Assembly: GCF_000163055.2 (NCBI RefSeq)
Contig: NC_022124.1
Coordinates: 310,001-374,000, forward strand
Direction of reading: 5' to 3'
Source: Prevotella sp. oral taxon 299 str. F0039
Lineage (GTDB): Bacteria > Bacteroidota > Bacteroidia > Bacteroidales > Bacteroidaceae
Length of the DNA: 64,000 nucleotides
In this document: piece by piece, positions 47,204 through 58,061 of the stretch
Layout: each line of letters starts with the position of its first letter
How positions within the stretch are numbered: position 1 is the stretch's first letter
Notes under the pieces: generated by a model
The model's input: the letters and a program-made list of their open reading frames with translations, nothing else
What the model was told of the DNA's origin: nothing
Databases searched by the model: none
Made by a program: the position numbers and the translations under genes

Positions 47204-48657
47204 TATTCAGGAATATTTTTTAGAATGTCTAATAGATGATCCCAAACCATTTGAACAGTTGGAATTAACAAGCGTTCTTCTGGTGTGTGGACATATCTTA
47301 GAGTTGGACCGAATGAAACCATATCTAGATTTGGATACTTTTCAGAGAATAATCCACATTCAAGTCCAGCGTGAATACCAAGTACCTTAGGTTCTTTGTT
47401 AAATAGTTTCTTATAAGAATCTACAGCGATCTTAGTTAAAAGGCTATTTGGATTCATCTTCCAAGCAGGATATCCGTCACCACCTGTTACGGTTGCGCCA
47501 GCTAGTTGGAATGTAGCTCTAACAGTGTTAGCCATGTTTTTAAGGTTACTTGAAACGTTAGAACGTTGGCTAGCCACGATGTTCATTTCCTTTTCGTCTG
47601 TTGCAACGCTTGCAATGTTACTTGAAGTTTCAACTAACCATGCAAGAGTTTCGTCTTGACACATTGTGTAAATACCATTATCTACAGCTTGTAGAGCCAA
47701 GATAATCTTGTCGGCAACGGCTTTTTCAATAACTTGTGTAGCAGTTGTGTCTTCAATGTTATTTACAATGTTAGTATCTGTAACGTGGAATTCTTCCTTA
47801 ACATCTTCGAAGAACTTATTCCATGCAGTTTTAACTGCCTCTTTATCTTCTGCTTTTACAGCGAATATAATTTGTCCATCTCTTGGAATAGCATTGTGCA
47901 TTTTACCTGATTGGAAGCTAGCAAGACGCAAACCATATTCTTGATTGATAGTATACAAGTAACGAGAAAGCAATTTTATAGCATTAGCACGTTTCTTGTT
48001 GATGTCATCTCCAGAGTGGCCACCTGTTAAACCTTTCACAGATGCTTTGATAAATGCCCAACCTTGTGGAGCTTCTTCACGATTAAAGTCAAATTTCGCA
48101 TAGCTAGTTACGCCACCAGCACATGATACAAAGATTTGACCTTCATCTTCAGAGTCAAGGTTAATAAGCATATCTCCCTTTAAGAAGCCAGGTTGAAGAT
48201 TCTCTGCACCAGTTAAACCAGTTTCTTCGTCCTTTGTAAATAGACATTCAATAGGGCCATGTTCGATATCGTCACTATCAAGAATTGCAAGCTCAATAGC
48301 CACTCCAATACCATCGTCTGCACCCAATGTAGTCCCTTTTGCAGTGAGCCATTTACCATCGATATATGTTTGAATAGGATCATTCATAAAGTCAAACTCC
48401 ACATCAACAAGTTTATCGCAAACCATGTCGGTGTGACTTTGAAGTACAACAGTCTTTCTATTCTCGTGACCCTTTGTTCCTGGTTTTCTAATAAGTACGT
48501 TTCCGCATTCGTCAACTAGTGTTTCTAAACCACGGCTTTCACCAAATTCTTTTAGGTAAGCAATAATCTTCTCTTCGTGTTTTGATGGACGAGGAATTTC
48601 ATTAATCTTTGCAAACTGCTCAAAAACACGAGCAGGAGTTAAGTTTGTTTTATCCAT
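47203..48657 (-). CDS. pepD: aminoacyl-histidine dipeptidase (PepD, M20 family)
   Basis: A cytosolic zinc dipeptidase that releases amino acids from Xaa-His and other dipeptides. The 484-residue length and the motifs fit the M20C family: metal ligands in LQSHTDMV near residue 77, LGADDGIG near 112, KDEETGLTGAENL near 145 with the catalytic Glu, LDSEDEG near 171 and RYVHTPEERL near 460. A dimerisation lid occupies about 205-380. No damage is visible. The small lipoprotein gene begins on its stop codon, a 1-bp overlap. Confidence 0.93.
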   Translation of the reverse strand: MDKTNLTPARVFEQFAKINEIPRPSKHEEKIIAYLKEFGESRGLETLVDECGNVLIRKPGTKGHENRKTVVLQSHTDMVCDKLVDVEFDFMNDPIQTYIDGKWLTAKGTTLGADDGIGVAIELAILDSDDIEHGPIECLFTKDEETGLTGAENLQPGFLKGDMLINLDSEDEGQIFVSCAGGVTSYAKFDFNREEAPQGWAFIKASVKGLTGGHSGDDINKKRANAIKLLSRYLYTINQEYGLRLASFQSGKMHNAIPRDGQIIFAVKAEDKEAVKTAWNKFFEDVKEEFHVTDTNIVNNIEDTTATQVIEKAVADKIILALQAVDNGIYTMCQDETLAWLVETSSNIASVATDEKEMNIVASQRSNVSSNLKNMANTVRATFQLAGATVTGGDGYPAWKMNPNSLLTKIAVDSYKKLFNKEPKVLGIHAGLECGLFSEKYPNLDMVSFGPTLRYVHTPEERLLIPTVQMVWDHLLDILKNIPE

Positions 48658-48683
48658 TGTTTTGTTCTTTTTATTTATTTCTT

Positions 48684-48714
48684 TTTGTTGTTTACGTGTT
48701 TTCTATTATCTTTG
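48684..48714 (+). promoter_or_regulatory. promoter for the small membrane protein and OmpH-like genes
   Basis: TTTG (48684-48687), a 19-bp spacer and TATCTTTG (48707-48714) match the consensus at both elements, 68 bp before the start at 48782. Confidence 0.75.
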
Positions 48715-48781
48715 CACCATTCTAAATGATAAATCACATAGAATATAAAATATAATAGGTATACTGCAAATATACAAAAAA

Positions 48782-48976
48782 ATGGTAGAAACTTTAATTA
48801 TAAGCGTGTTAATAATTGCTATTGCAGTAGCTTTATTGAGCGTAAAACTTATATTTAAGAAGGATGGAAGATTCTCTTCACAACATATTCACGATAGTGA
48901 AGCATTGAGAGAGAAGGGCATTCATTGTGTGATGGATCAAGATAAAGCTGCCAGAAAACAAGGCAAAGCTTATTAA
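48782..48976 (+). CDS. 64-residue single-span membrane protein
   Basis: No name recognised. One transmembrane helix at residues 4-25 (TLIISVLIIAIAVALLSVKLIF) is followed by a soluble tail with FSSQHIHDSEALREKGIHCV and DQDKAARKQGKAY. The tail's pattern (HI-x-x-SEALREKGI-x-C) is one I associate with conserved Bacteroidales small proteins. It has its own consensus promoter and lies 37 bp before the OmpH-like gene, likely one operon. Function unknown. Confidence 0.75.
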   Translation: MVETLIISVLIIAIAVALLSVKLIFKKDGRFSSQHIHDSEALREKGIHCVMDQDKAARKQGKAY

Positions 48977-49013
48977 TCGAAAGTATAACAAGATAAATTA
49001 AATACATAATAGT

Positions 49014-49631
49014 ATGAAAAAGAAAATGCTTTTTGGTGTTATGTTGTTGGCTTCTGCTATAACATTATCAATGTCTTCATGTGATAAATCAAAAACACAA
49101 GAACCTCAAACTCCACAAACAGAGAAAGCAACACCTACAGATGGTATGAAGATTGCTTATGTAGAAGTGGATAGTATTATGACAAATTACACCTTTTGTA
49201 AAGACTATTCGTTGATTCTTCAAAAGAAAGGACAGAATATTCAGAATACTTTAGAGGCTAAGCAACGTCAACTTCAAGCTGCAGCAGCTAACTTCCAACA
49301 AAAGGTTCAACAAAATGCTTACACTCAAGAGCAGGCTCAATCTATTGGAGCAGGTTTGCAAAAGCAACAAAACGACTTGCAAGTTTTGAATCAACGTTTA
49401 AGCAATGAGTTCCAAGTTGAAACAGAAAAGTATAACAAAGCTTTGAGAGATAGTATTCAACACTTCCTTGCAGAGTATAACAAAGACAAAAAGTATGCTC
49501 TTATTTTGAGCAAAGCAGGCGACAATATCTTATATGCTAATGAAGCATACAACATTACAAAAGATGTGATTGCAGGTTTGAATAAAGCTTATAAACCTTC
49601 TGCCACAATGAAAAAAGAAGAAAAGAAATAA
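49014..49631 (+). CDS. OmpH/Skp-family periplasmic chaperone-like lipoprotein
   Basis: A 205-residue exported protein (signal with Cys23 in SMSSCDK). After a Thr/Pro-rich linker, IAYVEVDSIMTNYTF opens the OmpH domain. A long coiled coil (residues about 75-150, Gln/Ala-rich: KQRQLQAAAANFQQKVQQ) follows and then the closing KYALILSKAGDNILYANEAYNITKDVI. This is the Skp/OmpH shape, which guides outer-membrane proteins through the periplasm; here it is lipid-anchored, unlike soluble Skp. A terminator lies 25 bp past the stop. Confidence 0.88.
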   Translation: MKKKMLFGVMLLASAITLSMSSCDKSKTQEPQTPQTEKATPTDGMKIAYVEVDSIMTNYTFCKDYSLILQKKGQNIQNTLEAKQRQLQAAAANFQQKVQQNAYTQEQAQSIGAGLQKQQNDLQVLNQRLSNEFQVETEKYNKALRDSIQHFLAEYNKDKKYALILSKAGDNILYANEAYNITKDVIAGLNKAYKPSATMKKEEKK

Positions 49632-49655
49632 GTTCTTTAATATAGAAAGATTGTT

Positions 49656-49696
49656 ACCGACTATCCTTTATACTTTAAGGATAGTCGGTTTTATTT
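49656..49696 (+). terminator. intrinsic terminator after the OmpH-like gene
   Basis: A perfect 13-bp stem (ACCGACTATCCTT at 49656-49668 with AAGGATAGTCGGT at 49677-49689) and a T-rich tail. Confidence 0.92.
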
Positions 49697-49749
49697 TTAC
49701 TGAACAGCATATTATTATATAAATGTGTTCTTTTATTGCAAAAAAAAGA

Positions 49750-49827
49750 ATGTAATTGCGATATAAAAGGAGTGCTTTTATATGGCAATTACATAGTTTT
49801 TAGGTCTTTAAGTTTGTCCTTTTTTTG
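49750..49827 (+). repeat. 22-bp-phased GCTTTT array, copy F, with a 20-bp inverted repeat
   Basis: GCTTTTA (49774), GTTTTTA (49796) and CCTTTTT (49818) are 22 bp apart. The first unit lies in an inverted repeat with 19 of 20 bp matching: ATGTAATTGC + ATATAAAAG (49750-49769) against CTTTTATAT + GCAATTACAT (49775-49794), loop of 5 nt. Confidence 0.65.
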
Positions 49828-49905
49828 TATAAAAGTTTAAGAATTTAATACTTTTATCATATAAAAAAACTTGTGAATGATTAGATTGAACTAATGTAAT
49901 TAAGT

Positions 49906-50358
49906 TTAAACTAACTCAACCTCGTTGATATTTTGTTCAATATCACAATAATGGCATCTCAATGTTTGCTTATCCTCACCAATAGTATGAAAGATTGTTG
50001 ACATAGGTTCATTGTTTGTTATGCATTTAGGATTGTTACATTTGATTATTCCACGTAGAACATCAGGTGTTTCAACCATTCTTTTTTGAGTAACTTCAAA
50101 GTTGTGAATGCTGTTAAGGATAATCTTTGGCGCAATAACCGATAAACGATTGATTTCTTCATCGGTAAAGAATTTGTTTGAAATCTTTACGATTCCCTTT
50201 CTACCTAGTCTGCTCGAAGGGTAGTTATAGCCAATAGTTACAGGAGAGAGAGTATGCTCTAGACCTAGAAGACTAACCACTTGGTAAGTTTTCTCGGCAG
50301 GAATATGGTCGATAACAGTTCCGTTTTCAATAGCGGCAACAAGTCGTTCTTTTTTCAT
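49906..50358 (-). CDS. pyrI: aspartate carbamoyltransferase regulatory subunit
   Basis: PyrI binds CTP/ATP and tunes the catalytic trimers of aspartate transcarbamoylase. The 150-residue protein has the nucleotide-binding N-domain (VAAIENGTVIDHIPAEKTYQVVSLLGL) and the zinc domain with four Cys in IIKCNNPKCITN and LRCHYCDIEQ. I prefer the ATG at 50358; an ATG two codons upstream overlaps the pyrB stop by 1 bp and cannot be excluded. Adjacent to pyrB, standard for Bacteroidetes. Confidence 0.95.
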   Translation of the reverse strand: MKKERLVAAIENGTVIDHIPAEKTYQVVSLLGLEHTLSPVTIGYNYPSSRLGRKGIVKISNKFFTDEEINRLSVIAPKIILNSIHNFEVTQKRMVETPDVLRGIIKCNNPKCITNNEPMSTIFHTIGEDKQTLRCHYCDIEQNINEVELV

Positions 50359-50363
50359 AATCA

Positions 50364-51311
50364 TTATTTAAGAATTGTAGTGTCATTTTTAATATCTTCT
50401 AAAGAGTATCCCAAAACATGGGCAAAGATAGCCTCTCGGGCATAAAGACCATTTTGAGCTTGTTGAATGTAATATGCATGTGGGTTGTCGTCTACCGCAT
50501 ATTCAATTTCGTTCACACGTGGAAGCGGATGCAAAATCTTCATATTCTCTTTTGCTTTTCCAAGCATGTCGTTCTTAAGAATATATACATTTTTCACTTT
50601 TTCGTATTCCATAAGATCAGAGAAACGTTCTTTCTGAACTCGTGTCATATAGATGATGTCGGCATTTGCAATGACATCTTCGTCGAATTTGCAGTGCTCA
50701 AAATACTTGATATTGTGTTTTTTGCAATAAAGTTTATACTCGTTAGGCATTGAAAGCTCTTTAGGAGCTATGAAGTGGAAAGTTGGGTTGAAATGTTTCA
50801 TCGCAGTGATGAGTGAGTGAACTGTTCTTCCATATTTTAAATCTCCAACTAAATATATGTTGAGATTATCGAGAGTGCCTTGTGTTTTGTAAATAGAGTA
50901 GAGATCGAGAAGGCACTGTGAGGGATGCATGTGCGATCCATCGCCAGCATTTACAATAGGAACAGGAGCTACTTCGGCTGCATATAGTGCTGCACCTTCT
51001 AGGAAGTGGCGCATAACAATGATATCGGCATAGTTCGATACCATAAGAATTGTGTCTTTAAGAGTTTCTCCCTTGGCAACACTTGATGCTTTAGCATCAG
51101 AAAAACCGATAACCTTTCCGCCTAATCTGTTGGCAGCTGTTTCGAAACTAAGGCGTGTTCTTGTTGATGGTTCATAGAAAAGTGTAGCAACAATTTTTCC
51201 CTTCAAAAGCTCTCTGTTAGGGTGTTTCTCGAACAAAGAAGCCAACTCTATGAGATGAAGAATTTCATCTCTTGATAAATCTGCAATTGTAACAAAATCA
51301 TTCTTTGCCAT
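50364..51311 (-). CDS. pyrB: aspartate carbamoyltransferase catalytic subunit
   Basis: PyrB joins carbamoyl phosphate and aspartate in pyrimidine synthesis. The 315-residue protein carries the carbamoyl-phosphate loop [15 protein letters not shown] near residue 48, KGETLKDT near 80, [12 protein letters not shown] near 131 and the aspartate-side HPLPRVNEI near 265. Full length and intact. pyrI follows directly, so the holoenzyme is of the regulated class. No leader attenuator or obvious promoter is seen in the 116 bp before the divergent PBP1A gene. Confidence 0.97.
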   Translation of the reverse strand: MAKNDFVTIADLSRDEILHLIELASLFEKHPNRELLKGKIVATLFYEPSTRTRLSFETAANRLGGKVIGFSDAKASSVAKGETLKDTILMVSNYADIIVMRHFLEGAALYAAEVAPVPIVNAGDGSHMHPSQCLLDLYSIYKTQGTLDNLNIYLVGDLKYGRTVHSLITAMKHFNPTFHFIAPKELSMPNEYKLYCKKHNIKYFEHCKFDEDVIANADIIYMTRVQKERFSDLMEYEKVKNVYILKNDMLGKAKENMKILHPLPRVNEIEYAVDDNPHAYYIQQAQNGLYAREAIFAHVLGYSLEDIKNDTTILK

Positions 51312-51396
51312 AATGTGATGTGAATAGATGATATTTATTTGAGCACTAAGGTAATCATAATTTTATGGATAGCATATTTATTTGAAAAGAAATATG

Positions 51397-51404
51397 TACT
51401 TTTG
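51397..51404 (+). promoter_or_regulatory. -7 promoter element for the PBP1A gene
   Basis: TACTTTTG, followed by CACATA, 24 bp before the start at 51428. The -33 element is unclear. Confidence 0.5.
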
Positions 51405-51427
51405 CACATATTTTTATATTAAAAAAC

Positions 51428-53740
51428 ATGCGAAAAGCAATTGTACGTATATTGTGGGCATTATTAATAGGAATAATTCTTATTACATTTGTTGCTTTTA
51501 CAGCTATTTGGTTTGGCTGGATAGGTTATATGCCTCCTCTAGAAGATTTACAAAATCCAATAAGTAGATATGCAACTCAGGTTTATTCAGCAGATGGAAA
51601 GGTTATGGGAACGTGGAACCTCAATAGAGAGAATCGTATCTGTGTGCCTTATTCTAATTTGTCTCCATATCTTGTAAAAGCATTAGTTGCAACCGAAGAT
51701 GCTCGTTTTTATGAGCATTCGGGTATTGATTTCTATGCTCTAGGGAGAGCAATAGTGAAAAGAGGAATATTAGGACAAGAGAATGCTGGTGGAGGTTCAA
51801 CTATAACTCAGCAGTTAGCAAAACAATTGTATAGCGATGTTGCCCATAGTAGCTTAGAACGTTTGTTGCAAAAACCTATAGAATGGGTTATAGCAGTGAA
51901 GTTGGAACGTAATTATACCAAAGAGGAACTTATTGCATTGTATTTAAATTACTTTGATTTTTTGCATAACTCAGTAGGTATAAAAACTGCTTCTAATACC
52001 TATTTCAATAAAGAACCCAATGAATTATCTGTGGTTGAGGCAGCTACCTTGATTGGATTATGTAAAAATCCATCTCTCTTTAATCCTGTAAGATATCCAG
52101 AAAGATGTTTAAATAGACGCAATGTTGTGTTGTCTCAGATGCAAAAAGCTGGTTATTTATCAAAAGCAGAGTATTATCAATTGTGTGACGAGAAACTGCA
52201 ACTTGATTTTCATCGAGTAGATCACAAAGATGGTATTGCAACTTATTTTAGAGAGTTCTTGAGAAAATATATGATGGCTCGACGTCCTGATTTGAATGAT
52301 TATCCAACATGGAACAGACGTCAATATGTTATAGATTCAATTGCTTGGACAAACGATCCCTTGTATGGATGGTGCAATAAGAACTTTAAACGCAATGGAA
52401 AGCCATATAATATATATACAGATGGCTTGCGAATTATAACCACCATAGACAGTCGAATGCAGAAATATGCAGAGGAAGCTGTATATGCGCAAGTAGCAAA
52501 GAATTTGCAGCCTGCATTTAATCGTGCTAATAAATCAAAGCACAATGCTCCTTTTTCTGATAATCTTACAGCTCAACAGGTGAGAGAAATTATGCATAGA
52601 GCTATGGTTCAGAGTGAAAGATATCGAGTCTTGAAAGCTAAAGGATTATCAGAAGACGAGATAAAGCAATCGTTTAGAACCAAAGTGGATATGACTTTAT
52701 TTTCTTATCATGGTGACATCGACACCATAATGACACCTATGGACTCTATTCGTTATGTCAAGTCATTTTTAAGAACAGGCTTTATGAGCATGGATGGACT
52801 AACAGGTCATGTGAAAGCTTACGTGGGTGGAATGAATTATAACCACTTTATGTATGATATGGTAATGGGAGGTCGGCGTCAGATGGGTTCAACCATCAAA
52901 CCTTTCTTGTATGCTTTAGCAATGGAGAATGGCTTTAGTCCTTGTGATAAAGTAAGGAATGTGCAACAGACTTACATGGTGGCAGGTAAACCATGGACAC
53001 CTAGGAATGGTAGTAAAAGTCGTTATGGACAGCTTGTTACCTTAAAGTGGGGACTAGCACAGAGTAATAACTGGATATCGGCTTACTTGATGAGTAAACT
53101 CAATCCCAATCAGTTTGTAGATATTCTTCATAGTTTTGGTATTGATAATCCAGATATTCATCCTTCAATGTCCTTAGCTTTAGGTCCCTGTGAAGCCTCT
53201 GTTGCAGAAATGGTAAGTGCTTATACAGCATTCGTTAATAACGGAATTCACATATCTCCACTTTTCGTAACACGTATAGAAGATAATCAAGGAAACGTTA
53301 TAGCACGTTTCCAACCTCGTATGAATGAGGTGATTAATGCTGAAAGTGCTAATAAAATGCTTGTACTTTTACAAGCGGTTGTAAATGAAGGAACTGCTGG
53401 ACGTTTGCGTTATAAATTCGGATTGAAGAACGAAATCGGTGGAAAAACTGGTACAACAAATAAAAATTCAGATGCGTGGTTCATTGGGTTTACACCTCAA
53501 TTGGTGAGTGGTTGTTGGGTAGGAGGAGATGATAGAGATATTCATTTCGATTCAACTTCAATGGGACAAGGCGCAACTATGGCTCTACCTATATGGGCTT
53601 ATTTTATGAAGAAGGTGTATGCTGATAAAGCATTAGGCTATGATATTAATGCAACCTTTGAACTTCCAGCTAATTTTGACCCATGTTATAATAGCGAACA
53701 GGGTTATGATGAGTTTGGAATAGACGAGGTGTACGAATAG
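51428..53740 (+). CDS. mrcA: bifunctional penicillin-binding protein 1A (transglycosylase/transpeptidase)
   Basis: A 770-residue inner-membrane enzyme that polymerises and cross-links peptidoglycan. One N-terminal membrane helix (about 5-30) is followed by the GT51 glycosyltransferase with EDARFYEHSGID near residue 93, GGGSTITQQLAKQLY near 121 and KLERNYTKEELIALYLNYF. The transpeptidase domain has SxxK as GSTIKPFLYALAMENG near 488, SNN near 547 and KTG as GGKTGTTNKNSDAWFIGFTP near 672. A GNAT gene follows at 49 bp. No truncation. Confidence 0.95.
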   Translation: MRKAIVRILWALLIGIILITFVAFTAIWFGWIGYMPPLEDLQNPISRYATQVYSADGKVMGTWNLNRENRICVPYSNLSPYLVKALVATEDARFYEHSGIDFYALGRAIVKRGILGQENAGGGSTITQQLAKQLYSDVAHSSLERLLQKPIEWVIAVKLERNYTKEELIALYLNYFDFLHNSVGIKTASNTYFNKEPNELSVVEAATLIGLCKNPSLFNPVRYPERCLNRRNVVLSQMQKAGYLSKAEYYQLCDEKLQLDFHRVDHKDGIATYFREFLRKYMMARRPDLNDYPTWNRRQYVIDSIAWTNDPLYGWCNKNFKRNGKPYNIYTDGLRIITTIDSRMQKYAEEAVYAQVAKNLQPAFNRANKSKHNAPFSDNLTAQQVREIMHRAMVQSERYRVLKAKGLSEDEIKQSFRTKVDMTLFSYHGDIDTIMTPMDSIRYVKSFLRTGFMSMDGLTGHVKAYVGGMNYNHFMYDMVMGGRRQMGSTIKPFLYALAMENGFSPCDKVRNVQQTYMVAGKPWTPRNGSKSRYGQLVTLKWGLAQSNNWISAYLMSKLNPNQFVDILHSFGIDNPDIHPSMSLALGPCEASVAEMVSAYTAFVNNGIHISPLFVTRIEDNQGNVIARFQPRMNEVINAESANKMLVLLQAVVNEGTAGRLRYKFGLKNEIGGKTGTTNKNSDAWFIGFTPQLVSGCWVGGDDRDIHFDSTSMGQGATMALPIWAYFMKKVYADKALGYDINATFELPANFDPCYNSEQGYDEFGIDEVYE

Positions 53741-53789
53741 AAACGCTTTGAACATTATATAAAATAAGTGTAGAGTTTCGAACTGAAAG

Positions 53790-54275
53790 ATGATAAGAAA
53801 AGCAATAGACAGCGATTTATTAGAAATTAAAAAGATTGTTGCTAAGGCTCGAGATATTATGAAGTCCTCGGGTAATGTTAATCAATGGGTAGATGGTTAT
53901 CCAACTCGTGAGGTGTTATTAGCCGATGTCCGTAGTGGCAATGCTTATCTATTACTTCGAGAGAATAAAGCAGTTGCCTATTTTGCAATGCTAGATGGAC
54001 CAGAAATAACATATAACTTAATTGTAGAAGGATGCTGGTTGAATGACGATTCCTATGGAGTTTTGCATCGAGTAGCATCTAATGGTAAGGCAAAAGGAGT
54101 GTTTCAAGAGATTCTTCTTTATGCTTCTAGTCATTATGATAATATAAGAATCGACACACATCACGATAATAAAATAATGCAAAGGTTGTTACAAGAAAAT
54201 GGATTCGTACATTGTGGCGTTATTTTTCTAACAGATGGAAGTCCAAGATTAGCTTATCAGCGAATAAAAGGCTAA
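53790..54275 (+). CDS. GNAT-family N-acetyltransferase
   Basis: A 161-residue acetyl-CoA-dependent transferase. It opens with MIRKAIDSDLLEIKKIVAKA and has VAYFAMLDGPEITYN in the central sheet, RVASNGKAKGVFQEILLYA as the acetyl-CoA loop (an atypical RxxGxG/A form) and IRIDTHHDNKIMQRLLQENGFVHCG near the end, the usual GNAT C-terminal element. The substrate is unknown. It is 49 bp after the PBP1A gene, perhaps co-transcribed, with its own following promoter for the ABC-F gene. Confidence 0.85.
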   Translation: MIRKAIDSDLLEIKKIVAKARDIMKSSGNVNQWVDGYPTREVLLADVRSGNAYLLLRENKAVAYFAMLDGPEITYNLIVEGCWLNDDSYGVLHRVASNGKAKGVFQEILLYASSHYDNIRIDTHHDNKIMQRLLQENGFVHCGVIFLTDGSPRLAYQRIKG

Positions 54276-54345
54276 TTTGTTAAGTTAGAATTGGAAAACC
54301 CTTAAAATAAAATAGTTAGCTATGGGGCATCCCAATAAAAATTAT

Positions 54346-54353
54346 TACCTTTG
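54346..54353 (+). promoter_or_regulatory. -7 promoter element for the ABC-F gene
   Basis: TACCTTTG, followed by CACC, 34 bp before the start at 54388. No clear TTTG at the -33 position. Confidence 0.5.
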
Positions 54354-54378
54354 CACCAGAAAATATATTATAAGATAA

Positions 54379-56001
<1,623 letters not shown>

Positions 56002-56041
56002 TCAGTGATATAACTTGATAGTAGATATATAATATTTAATG

Positions 56042-56076
56042 AAAGGAGCCTGTAAAAGGGCTCCTTTGCATTTTTG
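56042..56076 (+). terminator. intrinsic terminator after the ABC-F gene
   Basis: AAAGGAGCC (56042-56050) pairs with GGCTCCTTT (56059-56067), followed by GCATTTTT. Confidence 0.85.
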
Positions 56077-56120
56077 GCAAGCTTTTTGCTTTCGAATAGC
56101 TAAATAAAATAATAAATCAA

Positions 56121-56699
56121 ATGAGTAATACAGAACAAAATACAGAAAAAGAAATTCTGAATGGAGAGTCTTTAAATAATGAAGAGACTACGAATACAGC
56201 AGAACCACAAGATGTATGTAACGATACTACTTCTGAAGAAGAATCTGTTGAAACAGTAGAAACATTGAAAGCAGAACTCGAAATACTTAAAGATAAATAC
56301 TTAAGAGCTGTTGCTGAGTTCGATAATTATAAGAAACGTACTCTAAAAGAGAAGACAGAACTTATCTTAAACGGCAGCGAGAAAACCGTAACAATGTTCC
56401 TTCCAATTATTGATGATATGGAAAGAGCAATTACAAATGCGGGGAAGTCTACTGATATAGCTGCGGTAGAAGAAGGCTGGGAACTTATTTATAACAAGTT
56501 TATTAAGCAGTTAGATAGTATTGGAGTGAAGAAAATTGAAACCAATGATGCAGATTTTGATGTAGATTATCATGAAGCTGTAGCAATGGTTCCAGGTATG
56601 GGAGATGATAAAAAAGGGAAAGTTATCGACTGTGTTCAAACAGGTTATACCTTGAACGATAAGGTTATTCGTCATGCCAAAGTGGCGGTTGGCCAATAA
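56121..56699 (+). CDS. grpE: nucleotide exchange factor GrpE
   Basis: GrpE releases ADP from DnaK in the Hsp70 cycle. The 192-residue protein has an acidic disordered N-terminus (residues 1-50), a long dimer-forming helix (EILKDKYLRAVAEFDNYKKRTLKEKTE), and the beta domain with HEAVAMVPGMGDDKKGKVIDCVQTGYTLNDKVIRHAKVAVG. dnaJ follows 41 bp downstream. dnaK is not in this window. No CIRCE element was seen. Confidence 0.95.
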   Translation: MSNTEQNTEKEILNGESLNNEETTNTAEPQDVCNDTTSEEESVETVETLKAELEILKDKYLRAVAEFDNYKKRTLKEKTELILNGSEKTVTMFLPIIDDMERAITNAGKSTDIAAVEEGWELIYNKFIKQLDSIGVKKIETNDADFDVDYHEAVAMVPGMGDDKKGKVIDCVQTGYTLNDKVIRHAKVAVGQ

Positions 56700-56740
56700 T
56701 TCACATATTGTTATATTAAAGAAAATAGGAGAATTCACTT

Positions 56741-57913
56741 GTGGCAAAAAGAGATTACTACGAAGTTCTTGGTGTAGAGAAAGGTGCTTCGGCTGATGAA
56801 ATAAAGAAAGCATATAGAAAATTAGCAATAAAATACCATCCCGATAGAAATCCCGACAATCCTGAAGCAGAAGAAAAGTTTAAAGAAGCTGCTGAGGCTT
56901 ACGATGTATTGCATGACGAACAGAAAAGAAAACAATACGATCAGTTTGGCTTTAATGCTCCAGGAGGTGGCTTTGGAGGAGGTTTTGGTAGTGGACAAGG
57001 CTTTTCCATGGACGATATTTTCTCTATGTTTGGTGATGTCTTCGGAGGTCATTCGGGCTTTGGAGGCTTTGAAGGCTTTGGTGGTTTTAGTTCAAGAGGT
57101 TCACAACGTCCACAATATAAAGGTGCAGATTTGCGATTAAAGGTGAGTCTTTCATTACAAGAAGTTTCAGAAGGAGTAACCAAGAAGTTTAAAGTGAAGA
57201 AAGATGTCGTTTGTGATCATTGTCATGGACATGGAACAGAGAGTGGTAAAAGACCAGATACATGTCCAACTTGTAATGGTAGTGGAGTAGTTATGAAAAC
57301 TACTCGTACCATGTTTGGTATGATGCAAACCCAAGTAGAGTGTGCACAATGTCACGGAGAAGGTGTTGTTATCAAAGATAAATGTCACAAATGCCATGGA
57401 ATGGGCGTTGTAAAAGGCGAAGAAGTGATTGAAATCAAGATTCCAAAGGGTGTGGCAGAAGGCATGGTTGTTAATGTTCCAGGAAAAGGAAACGCTGGTC
57501 CTAGAAACGGAGTAGCAGGAAACATTCAAGTATATATCGCCGAAGAACAGAATAATACTTTTGTGCGTGACGGGCAAGACATCATATATAATCTTCTACT
57601 CACATTCCCAATGGCTGCTCTTGGTGGCGAAATAGAAATTCCTACTATTGAGAATACAAAGGTAAAGATTAAGATAGAGCCAGGAACTCAGCCAGGAAAG
57701 ACTCTTCGTTTGCGTGGAAAAGGTTTGCCTGCAGTGCAAGGTTATGGCAACGATATTGGTGACTTAGTGGTAAATATAAGTGTTTACGTTCCTAAGACAC
57801 TCACAAAAGAAGAGAAAAAAGCTATTTCCTCGTTTGAAGAAAGCGACAATTTTAAAGGTGATAATGAAACTAAAAAGTCAATTTTTGAACGCTTTAAAAA
57901 CTATTTTAGTTAA
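56741..57913 (+). CDS. dnaJ: chaperone protein DnaJ
   Basis: DnaJ recruits clients to DnaK and stimulates its ATPase. The 390-residue protein is a type I J-protein: J domain (residues 4-70) with HPD in YHPDRNP, a Gly/Phe-rich region (about 78-125), four zinc-finger repeats ([32 protein letters not shown]) and the C-terminal substrate domains ending [19 protein letters not shown]. The start is a GTG giving [12 protein letters not shown], the family's usual opening; AGGAG 15 bp upstream may help. Forms a unit with grpE. Confidence 0.97.
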   Translation: MAKRDYYEVLGVEKGASADEIKKAYRKLAIKYHPDRNPDNPEAEEKFKEAAEAYDVLHDEQKRKQYDQFGFNAPGGGFGGGFGSGQGFSMDDIFSMFGDVFGGHSGFGGFEGFGGFSSRGSQRPQYKGADLRLKVSLSLQEVSEGVTKKFKVKKDVVCDHCHGHGTESGKRPDTCPTCNGSGVVMKTTRTMFGMMQTQVECAQCHGEGVVIKDKCHKCHGMGVVKGEEVIEIKIPKGVAEGMVVNVPGKGNAGPRNGVAGNIQVYIAEEQNNTFVRDGQDIIYNLLLTFPMAALGGEIEIPTIENTKVKIKIEPGTQPGKTLRLRGKGLPAVQGYGNDIGDLVVNISVYVPKTLTKEEKKAISSFEESDNFKGDNETKKSIFERFKNYFS

Positions 57914-57940
57914 TTACTTATCCGTAAATAATTAATCAAT

Positions 57941-58014
57941 AAAGGTGTAAAAGGTAGATTATTGTAGCGTAAATAGTATTTGTTTACATGCAATATAATC
58001 TTTTACACTTTTGT
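57941..58014 (+). terminator. branched hairpin terminator after dnaJ
   Basis: GTGTAAAAG (57945-57953) pairs with CTTTTACAC (58000-58008), enclosing a smaller GTAAA/TTTAC hairpin, and a TTTTG tail follows. Confidence 0.7.
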
Positions 58015-58061
58015 TTTGATAGATAGAACATCCTCTATATCATATTATTTAGCACGAAAAG

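Noticed and set aside
56121..57913. Heat-shock CIRCE operator before grpE-dnaJ
   Set aside because: No inverted repeat of the CIRCE type lies in the 119 bp before grpE.
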